Positions 53,550 to 61,839 of a stretch of 64,000 nt of DNA are shown piece by piece; the stretch's first letter is position 1; each line of letters begins with the position of its first letter. Under the pieces are notes generated by a model. It was not told the origin of the DNA, searched no databases, and worked only from the letters and a program-made list of their open reading frames with translations. Made by a program: the position numbers and the translations under genes. Source of the DNA: Enterovirga sp. (GTDB taxonomy: Bacteria; Pseudomonadota; Alphaproteobacteria; Rhizobiales; Beijerinckiaceae); NCBI RefSeq assembly GCF_028290205.1, contig NZ_JAQGKF010000009.1:1-64000 (forward strand). The letters are read 5' to 3'.

Positions 53550-54182
53550 TCAGCCGGCGTTGCGGCCGCGCCATTCCTCGATGAAGCCGATGCAGGTCTC
53601 GGCGTCGGACACGTCGACATAGCGGCGGCCGATGTCGCGGAGGTTGTCGCGATGCGGCCCCTCCTCATGGTCGCCGACGCAATCCTCCGGCACGATCGTG
53701 CGAAAGCGCCACGAGAAGCTGTCGATCGAGGTCGCCCGGATGCAGCCGCTCGTGGTGCAGCCCGTGACGATGACGGTGTCCACGCCCTCCTTCAGGAAAT
53801 ACGGCGCGGCGCCGGTCTGGAAGAAGATTGAGGGCCCGGATTTCGTGACCGCGAGGTCATAGGAGGGATCGTAGATCTCGGGGTCGATCTCGGTTCCGGG
53901 CGCGCCGTGGAGAAAGGTCTCCCGCACCGCGCTGATCTTCCAATGCGGCATCTCGCGCTCGTTGAGATAGGCCGTGTTGCAGGTCGCGACCGGGACGCCG
54001 GCGCGCCGCGCCGCCTCGAGCAACCGACGGGTGTTCTGCACGGCCCGCATGATCAGGGGCGCCCCGCCGAGCGGGTAGCGGGCGTCCGTGAAGCCCGTCT
54101 GGAAGTCGACGACGACGATGCCGGGCTTGCGGCCGAAACCGACCGGCGTGTCGCCGTAGGTGCGGCGCGAATAATCGTCCAT
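53550..54182 (-). CDS. Cysteine hydrolase, N-carbamoylsarcosine amidase-like
   Basis: 210 residues of the isochorismatase-like hydrolase fold, from ATG 54182 (MDDYSRRTYGDTPVGFGRKPGIVVVDFQTGFTD). The triad is visible: Asp in VVVDFQ, Lys in LAVTKSGPSIFF, Cys in VTGCTTSGCIRAT. FFQTGAAPYFLKEGVDTVIVTGCTTSGC and the late DCVGDHEEGPHRDNL resemble N-carbamoylsarcosine amidohydrolases, but related nicotinamidases and other amidases are possible. Divergent from the CoA-transferase gene; no creatinine genes nearby. The track start (126 codons longer) is a shadow. Confidence 0.8.
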   Translation of the reverse strand: MDDYSRRTYGDTPVGFGRKPGIVVVDFQTGFTDARYPLGGAPLIMRAVQNTRRLLEAARRAGVPVATCNTAYLNEREMPHWKISAVRETFLHGAPGTEIDPEIYDPSYDLAVTKSGPSIFFQTGAAPYFLKEGVDTVIVTGCTTSGCIRATSIDSFSWRFRTIVPEDCVGDHEEGPHRDNLRDIGRRYVDVSDAETCIGFIEEWRGRNAG

Positions 54183-54327
54183 GTCTGAACTCCTGGCCGC
54201 GTCATGGTGGCGCGTGCCGACCCACCGGGCAATCCCGGATTCCTGCATGCGAGCATGTCCGGCCCGGTCTTTCCACGGGGGCCCGGCTTCCGTAGCGTCC
54301 GGGCACCATAAAGGGAGGCACGACAAG

Positions 54328-55602
54328 GTGATGGCGGGGGGGCGCGAGGAGCGATCGGCACAGGCCGGAGCCCTGGAAGCAGGCGGAGCCACAGAGGCGC
54401 CGCTCGCTGGGTTGAGGGTGGTCGAGGTCTCGGCCTTCGTGGCCGCGCCGCTCGGCGGCATGACACTGGCCCAGCTCGGCGCGGAGGTGATCCGCATCGA
54501 CCCAATCGGCGGCAACATCGACATCGGCCGCTGGCCGCTCGCGCCGGGCGGCACCAGCATCTACTGGGCCAGCCTGAACAAGGGGAAGCGCTCGGTCGCG
54601 CTGGCGCTGAACACCCCGGAGGGCCAGGAGCTCGCGAGCGCCCTGATCTGCGCGCCGGGGCCGGACACCGGCGTCGTGCTGACCAACCTGCAGGCCCGCG
54701 GCTGGCTCGGCTACGACACCCTTGCGCAGCGGCGGCCCGACCTGATCATGGCCGAGCTGACCGGCAATCCCGATGGGTCGAGCGCGGTCGATTACACGGT
54801 GAATTGCGCCAGCGGCTTTCCGACCGCGACCGGGGCGACCGAGGAGCCGGTCAACCATGTGCTGCCGGCCTGGGACGTGGCGGCGGGCCTCTATCTCACC
54901 ACCGCGATCCTGGCGGCCGACCGCATGCGGTCGCGCGGCCGCGGCGGCCAGCGCATCACCCTCGCCCTCGCCGACGTGATGCTCGCCACCGTGGCGAACC
55001 TCGGCTACGTGGCCGACGTGCAGGTCAACGGCGACAGCCGGGGCGCCCTCGGCAACGACCTCTACGGCGCCTTCGGGCGCGATTTCCGCACCGCGGACGG
55101 CCGGTCCGTGATGGTGGCTGCCTTCTCAAACCGCCAGTGGCGTGCCCTCGGCGAAGCGACCGGGCTCGCGGCCAAGCTCGAGCTGATCGGCCCGCTGCTC
55201 GATGTCGACATGACCACGGAAGGCGGGCGCTTCGAGGCCCGGGACGCCATCGCGGCCGTGCTGGCGCCCTGGTTCGCGGCGCGCGGGCTCTCCGAGGTGC
55301 GGGCCGCCCTCGATGGGCGGGGCGTGCTCTGGGGGCCCTACCAGAGCTTTCAGCAACTCGTGCAGGAGGACGCGCGCTGCTCGCCCGCGAACCCGCTGTT
55401 CGGCGAGATCGACCAACCGGGCGTTGGTCGCGTTCTGGCCCCGCGCTTCCCGCCGGGGCTACTGGGACGACCCGCCCCTCAGCCGGCGCCGCCGCACGGC
55501 AGCGACACGGAAGCGGTGCTTCGGTCCGTGCTGGGCCTCAGCGCCCGGGAGGTGGACGGATTGCGCCAGCGCCGGGTGATCGGCGGCGCGCCGCCGGCCT
55601 AG
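54328..55602 (+). CDS. mct: Family III CoA transferase, probable mesaconyl-CoA C1-C4 CoA transferase (2-methylfumaryl-CoA isomerase)
   Basis: 424 residues from GTG 54328 (GGGAGG nine bases upstream). The sequence recalls Mct of the 3-hydroxypropionate bicycle: SAFVAAPLGGMTLAQLGAEVIRIDPIGG, SAVDYTVNCASGFP, VNHVLPAWD, LYGAFGRDFRTADGRSVMVAAF. The Asp of LPAWD lies where family III enzymes keep the nucleophile (about 183, or 163-165 without the N-terminal tail). Mct moves CoA within mesaconyl-CoA from C1 to C4. The other bicycle genes are not in the window. The identification rests on memory of the family, so another CaiB/BaiF enzyme remains possible. Confidence 0.75.
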   Translation: MMAGGREERSAQAGALEAGGATEAPLAGLRVVEVSAFVAAPLGGMTLAQLGAEVIRIDPIGGNIDIGRWPLAPGGTSIYWASLNKGKRSVALALNTPEGQELASALICAPGPDTGVVLTNLQARGWLGYDTLAQRRPDLIMAELTGNPDGSSAVDYTVNCASGFPTATGATEEPVNHVLPAWDVAAGLYLTTAILAADRMRSRGRGGQRITLALADVMLATVANLGYVADVQVNGDSRGALGNDLYGAFGRDFRTADGRSVMVAAFSNRQWRALGEATGLAAKLELIGPLLDVDMTTEGGRFEARDAIAAVLAPWFAARGLSEVRAALDGRGVLWGPYQSFQQLVQEDARCSPANPLFGEIDQPGVGRVLAPRFPPGLLGRPAPQPAPPHGSDTEAVLRSVLGLSAREVDGLRQRRVIGGAPPA

Positions 55603-55625
55603 GCCGCGACACAGAACCGAGCTGG

Positions 55626-55645
55626 GCGGGGCGCCGGAGCCCCGC
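55626..55645. terminator. Hairpin between convergent genes, terminator-like
   Basis: Perfect inverted repeat GCGGGGC/GCCCCGC with a six-base loop, 24 bases after the CoA-transferase stop and before the end of the convergent secreted protein gene. No T-run. Terminator function is inferred from position. Confidence 0.4.
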
Positions 55646-55671
55646 TGCCGGGCGGCGAGGCCCGACCGAGC

Positions 55672-56034
55672 CTATTGCAGCGCCTTCACTTCGCAGCGTG
55701 CGTAATCCCCGCTCGCCTGCACAAAGGCGTTGAGCTGGCCGATATAGCTCTCGGCCGCCGCCCTGAAGCCCGGCAAGGCCGCATTATAGGCCTTGATGGC
55801 GTCGTTGTAGCTGTGGCTTTCCCAGCCGAGGCAGCCCGGCGAGCCGGGTTTCGCGTCCGCGCAGGCCGGCTTGGCCGGGAGGGCGGGCTTTGCCGGCCGC
55901 GACGCGGGATCGGGCGGAACGGGCGGCACGCAGGCCGCCCAGACCGGTTGCACGGACAGCGCAGCCGCGAGCCAGGTGGCCGCGAGGACGCGGCGTCGCC
56001 GCGCCCCCCGTCCGGCTCTCCCGGCGGCCGCCAC
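55672..56034 (-). CDS. Secreted hypothetical protein, Pro-rich linker
   Basis: 120 residues with an Arg-rich start and hydrophobic core (RRRRVLAATWLAAALSVQPVWA), so a secreted or periplasmic protein. Next a Pro/Ala/Lys linker (CVPPVPPDPASRPAKPALPAKPAC), then a helical C-terminus (AIKAYNAALPGFRAAAESYIGQLNAFVQASGDYARCEVKALQ) with four cysteines in total. I do not recognise a named family. GTG start; four bases after the mmsA stop on the same strand, so probably read through from mmsA though unrelated in function. Confidence 0.65.
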   Translation of the reverse strand: MAAAGRAGRGARRRRVLAATWLAAALSVQPVWAACVPPVPPDPASRPAKPALPAKPACADAKPGSPGCLGWESHSYNDAIKAYNAALPGFRAAAESYIGQLNAFVQASGDYARCEVKALQ

Positions 56035-56038
56035 CGGC

Positions 56039-57535
<1,497 letters not shown>

Positions 57536-57571
57536 GGAAATGATCCTTTCAGTGTCGTTGGGCGGCCGATC

Positions 57572-58567
57572 TCAGGCGGCGCGCACGATGTCGAATTGTC
57601 CGGTCTTGCGGAAACGGGTGAGGTAGCCCGGCACGATCGCCTCCAGGGCCTGGGGCACGATGCCGAGCCCCTGCAGCGTGCGGCCCTCCGCGACCGCGGC
57701 GTCGGACACGACGTTGTCGGTCTGGAGCAGCTCGACCTGGTCGCGCGTCAGCTTCACGGCGTTGGGCAGGAGCCCGAGCGTCAGGGCGTCGACGATCTCG
57801 AGCAGCCGGGCCTGCGCCCGCGCCGCCCCGAGCGGCATCGGCACGAGAAGGCGCCGGCGCTCTGTCACCTGGAGCACATAGGACACGAGTTCGCGCAGCG
57901 TGCGGATCTCCGGCCCGCCGAGCTCGTAGACCTGTCCGCCCCGCGCCGCGCCGTCGACGGCCTTGGCGACCGCCTCGGCCACGTCGCCGACAAAGACCGG
58001 CTGGAAGCGCGTGTCGGCGCCGGCAAGCGGCAGCACCGGCAGGGCGCGGGCCAGCGAGGCGAAGCGGTTGAAGAAGCTGTCGCCCTGCCCGAACAGCAGC
58101 GAGGGACGGACGATCACGGCGTCCGGCCGCGCGCTGAGCACGGCCTGCTCGCCCTGCGCCTTGCTGCGGGCGTAGACGGAGGGCGAGGTGAGATCGGCCC
58201 CGAGGGCCGAGACATGGACCAGCGGCACGCCGGCGGCGGTCGCCTCGGCAATCACCCGGGGGCCCGCGGCCTGGACTTCATGAAAGCCCTGGCGCCCGGT
58301 TTCCTGGAGGATGCCGACCAGGTTCACCACCGCGTCCGCGCCCGCGATGGCGCTTCGGACCGACTCGTCGAAGCGCAGATTCGCCTGCACGAGCTGGATC
58401 TGGCCGACCACGCCGAGAGGCTGGAGGAAGAAGCCCAGATTGGGCCGCCGCACGGCGACGCGGATCCGGTAGCCGCTGCGGGCGAGGTCGCGCACCACAT
58501 GCCGGCCGAGAAAGCCTGTGCCGCCGAACACCGTCACGAGCTTCGGCGATTGACGCATCGCGTCCAT
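57572..58567 (-). CDS. NDUFA9-like NAD(P)-binding protein
   Basis: 331 residues from ATG 58567 (MDAMRQSPKLVTVFGGTGFLGRHVVRDLARSGYRIRVAVRRP), with GGGAG eight bases upstream; the track ORF starts 108 codons too early. Atypical SDR with the GGTGFLG nucleotide loop, ADAVVNLVGIL, VHVSALGAD, SKAQGEQAVL and FQPVFVGDVAEAVAKAV. It resembles the complex I accessory subunit NDUFA9 and its bacterial homologues (often next to respiratory or quinone genes). No nuo gene here. A role in complex I assembly or another NAD(P)H-linked function is inference. Confidence 0.83.
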   Translation of the reverse strand: MDAMRQSPKLVTVFGGTGFLGRHVVRDLARSGYRIRVAVRRPNLGFFLQPLGVVGQIQLVQANLRFDESVRSAIAGADAVVNLVGILQETGRQGFHEVQAAGPRVIAEATAAGVPLVHVSALGADLTSPSVYARSKAQGEQAVLSARPDAVIVRPSLLFGQGDSFFNRFASLARALPVLPLAGADTRFQPVFVGDVAEAVAKAVDGAARGGQVYELGGPEIRTLRELVSYVLQVTERRRLLVPMPLGAARAQARLLEIVDALTLGLLPNAVKLTRDQVELLQTDNVVSDAAVAEGRTLQGLGIVPQALEAIVPGYLTRFRKTGQFDIVRAA

Positions 58568-58579
58568 GAGAGAGCTCCC

Positions 58580-58631
58580 GGCGCGCGAACGCGCGCCCTT
58601 TGGCGCCGTCCATAGCGGAAGGCGCGCGAAC
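58580..58631. promoter_or_regulatory. Long palindrome plus half-site in a divergent promoter region
   Basis: GGCGCGCG-AA-CGCGCGCC (58580-58597) is an eight-base perfect inverted repeat with a two-base spacer. The 11-base sequence GGCGCGCGAAC recurs as a half-site at 58621-58631, 41 bases on. Both lie between the NDUFA9-like gene and the divergent secreted MBL-fold gene. The layout (full plus half site) resembles a repressor operator. CpG-rich DNA makes chance repeats more likely, so the call is cautious. Confidence 0.4.
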
Positions 58632-58676
58632 CTGTGAAGCCGCTGCGGCCCCGAGCGGACCGGGAATCGCCGAACT

Positions 58677-58691
58677 TCCCCCTTCGGGGGA
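58677..58691 (+). other. Stable leader hairpin before the MBL-fold gene
   Basis: TCCCCC-TTC-GGGGGA, a six-base stem that in RNA can close a UUCG-type loop, about 45 bases before the MBL-fold ATG. It would lie in the 5' leader of that mRNA or act as a terminator for a short transcript. No T-run follows. Confidence 0.35.
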
Positions 58692-58736
58692 TTGCGAGCG
58701 CGGCGACCCTGGGGCAGCCTCGGGCAGGAGGCTCCG

Positions 58737-59531
58737 ATGGCCCGCCTGTTCCAGCTTGTCGCCCTCGCCCTCGCGGCCGCCCTGGCGGTGCTGCCTGCCC
58801 GCGCCGCCGAGGACAGCTGCCCCGGGCTGGTCGCGGCTCGCACTCTGCCGGTCGTCCCTGCCGCGCTGGCGCCCGACGAGGTGCAACTCACCTATGTCGG
58901 CCACGCGACATTCCTGTTCGAAACGCCCTCCGGCCTGCGCATCGCGACCGATTACAACGACTATGTCCGGCCGAACGTCACGCCCGACATCGTGACCATG
59001 AACCGGGCCCACTCGACGCATTATTCGACCAATCCCGAGCCCGGGATCCGGCAAATCCTGCGCGGGTGGCGGCCGGAGGGCGGCCCGGCTCGGCACGACG
59101 TGCAGATGAGCGACGTCCGCATCCGCAACGTCCCGACCAACATCCGCCAATGGGGCGGCGAGACCACCCTGCCCGACGGCAATTCCATCTTCGTGTTCGA
59201 GGCCGCCGACCTGTGCATCGCCCATCTGGGCCACCTGCACCACACGCTCACGCCCGAGCACCTGAAGCAGCTCGGCCGCATCGACGTGCTGCTGGTCCCC
59301 GTGGACGGCAGCTACACGCTGGATCTCGACGGCATGATGGAGGTCGTGGCCAGCATCAATCCGCGGGTCGTGATCCCGATGCACTTCTTCGGCCTGTCCA
59401 CCCTGAACCGCTTCCTGGCCCGGGCGGAGGGGCAGGGCTACGCGGTAGAACGCCGGGCCGCCCCAACCGTCACGTTGAGCCGCGCCGCCGTGCAGGGCAT
59501 GCAGAAGGTGCTCGCTCTGCCCGGCCGCTGA
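58737..59531 (+). CDS. Exported metallo-beta-lactamase-fold hydrolase
   Basis: 264 residues from ATG 58737 after AGGAGG; the track start is 15 codons too long. Signal peptide LFQLVALALAAALAVLPARAA, then LTYVGHATFLFETPSGLRIATDYNDYVRPN, IAHLGHLHHTLTPEHL and VLLVPVDGSYTLD, the outline of UlaG-like MBL-fold proteins. Metal ligands differ from the classic HxHxDH, but several His and Asp fit the variant type (MNRAHSTHYSTN). Exported to the periplasm; substrate unknown. Divergent from the NDUFA9-like gene. Confidence 0.8.
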   Translation: MARLFQLVALALAAALAVLPARAAEDSCPGLVAARTLPVVPAALAPDEVQLTYVGHATFLFETPSGLRIATDYNDYVRPNVTPDIVTMNRAHSTHYSTNPEPGIRQILRGWRPEGGPARHDVQMSDVRIRNVPTNIRQWGGETTLPDGNSIFVFEAADLCIAHLGHLHHTLTPEHLKQLGRIDVLLVPVDGSYTLDLDGMMEVVASINPRVVIPMHFFGLSTLNRFLARAEGQGYAVERRAAPTVTLSRAAVQGMQKVLALPGR

Positions 59532-59556
59532 GCTCCGCTGGCGGCCTCCGGCGGGA

Positions 59557-60633
59557 TCAGACCGTTTCCGTTCCGACCAGATCGATGCCGAAGCCTGCGA
59601 CGCCGACATAGGCGCGCGGGCCGCTGGCCAGGGTCCGGATCGAGGTGACGCCGAGATCGCGCAGGATCTGCGCCCCGACGCCGACCTCGCGCCACTGGCG
59701 CGTGCGGTCGGCCTCCGAGCCGGCCCCGGCTTCGTCCGGAAACCCCGTCATCGGCACGCCGGCGGTCCCTTCCCGAAGGTAGACAAGGACGCCCCTGCCC
59801 TCGTCCCGGAAGCGCTTCAGCGAAGCCGCGATCACACGGCCGCCGCCCAACACGTCGGCCACCACATTGGCCCGATGCAGCCGGGCCAGGACATTGCGGC
59901 CGTCGCCAACGCGGCCGAACACGAAGGCGTAGTGCTGCACCGCGTCGAAAGGAGTCGCGTACGCATAGCCCGTGAGTTCGCCGATCTCGGTCATCACCGG
60001 GAAGGTGCCGATGCGCTCGACCAGCTTCTCGCGTGACTGCCGATAGGAGATGAGATCGGCCACCGAGAGGCGCTTCAGGCCGTGCTTGGCCGCGAAGGCG
60101 GTGATCTGGTCACCCTTCATCACGGTGCCGTCGTCGTTGGCGAGTTCGCAGATCACGCCCACCGGCGGCAGCCCGGCGAGCCGGCAGAGATCCACCGCCG
60201 CCTCGGTATGTCCCGACCGCATCAGGACGCCGCCCTCGCGGGCGATCAGCGGGAAGACGTGGCCGGGGCGCACGAAATCCGCCGCTCCCATGTTGCCGTT
60301 GGCAAGGGCCCGCACCGTGTTGGTGCGCTGCTCGGCCGAGATGCCGGTGGTCAGCCCGTGCCGCACGTCGACCGTGACCGTGAAGGCCGTGCCGAGCGGC
60401 GCGTCGTTCGAGGCCACCATCGGGTCCAGCCTGAGCCGCTTCGCCTCGGCGCCGGTGACGGGCGCGCACACGATGCCGCAGGTGTTGCGGATGATGAAGG
60501 CCATCTTCTCCGGGGTGCAGAGAGAGGCCGCGACGACGAGATCGCCCTCGTTCTCGCGGTCGTCGTCGTCGGTGACGACCACGATTTCGCCCCGGGCGAA
60601 GGCCTCGATGGTGTCGGGAATAGGGTCGGACAT
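59557..60633 (-). CDS. ribB: 3,4-dihydroxy-2-butanone-4-phosphate synthase with a degenerate GTP cyclohydrolase II domain
   Basis: 358 residues from ATG 60633. The N-terminal half is a complete DHBP synthase: DDDDRENEGDLVVAASLCTPEKMAF, RPGHVFPLIAREGGVL, SGHTEAAVDLCRLAG, making the four-carbon riboflavin precursor from ribulose 5-phosphate. The C-terminal half has the RibA fold (TGYAYATPFDAVQHYAFVFGRVGDGRNVLARLHRANVVADVLGG) but lacks the three zinc cysteines of active GTP cyclohydrolase II. So only RibB activity is expected, a situation known in other proteobacteria. Downstream of aroC by 47 bases; no FMN riboswitch fits in that gap. Confidence 0.92.
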   Translation of the reverse strand: MSDPIPDTIEAFARGEIVVVTDDDDRENEGDLVVAASLCTPEKMAFIIRNTCGIVCAPVTGAEAKRLRLDPMVASNDAPLGTAFTVTVDVRHGLTTGISAEQRTNTVRALANGNMGAADFVRPGHVFPLIAREGGVLMRSGHTEAAVDLCRLAGLPPVGVICELANDDGTVMKGDQITAFAAKHGLKRLSVADLISYRQSREKLVERIGTFPVMTEIGELTGYAYATPFDAVQHYAFVFGRVGDGRNVLARLHRANVVADVLGGGRVIAASLKRFRDEGRGVLVYLREGTAGVPMTGFPDEAGAGSEADRTRQWREVGVGAQILRDLGVTSIRTLASGPRAYVGVAGFGIDLVGTETV

Positions 60634-60680
60634 GGGCTCTCGGAGGTGAAGGCGGCGGCGGTCGGCGGCGGGCGGGGCGG

Positions 60681-61775
60681 CTAGGCCCCGCCGACCTGCC
60701 CGCGATGCCTCAAGTAATGATCCGCCAGCACGCAGGCCACCATGGCCTCGCCGACCGGCACGGCCCGGATGCCGACACAGGGGTCGTGCCGGCCCTTGGT
60801 GACGATGTCGGCCGCCCTGCCCTCCCGGTCCACCGTCATGCGGGGCCGCAGGATGGAGGAGGTCGGCTTCACGGCGAAGCGGCAGACCACGGCTTGGCCG
60901 GTGGAAATGCCGCCCAGGATGCCGCCGGCGCGGTTCGACAGAAAGGTCGGGGCGCCGGCATTGCCGGGCCGCATCTCGTCGGCATTGTCCTCGCCGCGCA
61001 GCGCCGCCGCCGCAAAGCCGTCGCCGATCTCCACGCCCTTGACGGCGTTGATGGACATCAGGGCCGCGGCCAATTCGGCATCGAGCTTGCCGTAGATCGG
61101 GGCGCCGAGCCCCGGGGGCACGCCCTCGGCCACGATCTCGACCACGGCCCCGATGGAAGATCCGTCCCGGCGGATGGCGTCGAGTTCGGCCGCCCAGGCT
61201 TCCGCCGCGACCGGGTCCGGGCAGAATAGCGGATTGCGGCCGACCTCGTCCCAATCGAAGCGGCTGCGGTCGATCGCGTGCGCACCCATCTGCACCACGG
61301 CGCCCCGGATGGTGACGCCAGGCAGGATCTTGCGGGCGATGGCGCCGGCCGCGACGCGGGCCGCCGTCTCGCGGGCCGAGGAGCGGCCGCCGCCGCGATA
61401 GTCCCGCACGCCGTATTTGCGGTCGTAGACGTAATCGGCATGGCCCGGCCGATAGAGGTCGCGGATGGCCGCGTAGTCCTTGGAGCGCTGGTCGGTGTTC
61501 TCGATCAGGAGAGCGATGGGGGTGCCGGTCGTGACCGGGCCGGGCAGGCGCTCGTCGGCGAAGGTGCCGGACAGGATGCGGACCTGATCGGGCTCGCGCC
61601 GCTGCGTGGTGAAGCGCGACTGGCCGGGCCGGCGCCGGTCCAGATCCTCCTGGATGTCGGCCTCCACGAGCGGGATGCCGGGCGGGCAGCCGTCGACCAC
61701 GCAGCCGAGAGCGGGCCCGTGGCTTTCGCCGAAGGTGGTGACGCGGAAGAGGTGGCCGAAGGTGTTATGCGACAT
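60681..61775 (-). CDS. aroC: Chorismate synthase
   Basis: Last enzyme of the shikimate pathway, making chorismate from EPSP with reduced FMN. 364 residues: [32 protein letters not shown], the FMN-site [69 protein letters not shown] and [18 protein letters not shown]. Start ATG 61775. Same strand and order as ribB, 47 bases apart, and 64 bases downstream of the Pls/PosA-like gene. Both ribB and aroC use or feed flavin, but the pairing may be coincidence. Confidence 0.97.
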   Translation of the reverse strand: MSHNTFGHLFRVTTFGESHGPALGCVVDGCPPGIPLVEADIQEDLDRRRPGQSRFTTQRREPDQVRILSGTFADERLPGPVTTGTPIALLIENTDQRSKDYAAIRDLYRPGHADYVYDRKYGVRDYRGGGRSSARETAARVAAGAIARKILPGVTIRGAVVQMGAHAIDRSRFDWDEVGRNPLFCPDPVAAEAWAAELDAIRRDGSSIGAVVEIVAEGVPPGLGAPIYGKLDAELAAALMSINAVKGVEIGDGFAAAALRGEDNADEMRPGNAGAPTFLSNRAGGILGGISTGQAVVCRFAVKPTSSILRPRMTVDREGRAADIVTKGRHDPCVGIRAVPVGEAMVACVLADHYLRHRGQVGGA

Positions 61776-61839
61776 CGCCGGCCGGCATGTACGGCCAAAG
61801 CGCGGGCGAGTCAGCCCGCCCGCGCCCGAAAGCGCCGCC

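Noticed and set aside
60634-60680. FMN riboswitch before ribB
   Set aside because: Only 47 bases separate aroC and ribB, too short for the roughly 130-base FMN aptamer; none of its conserved segments is seen.
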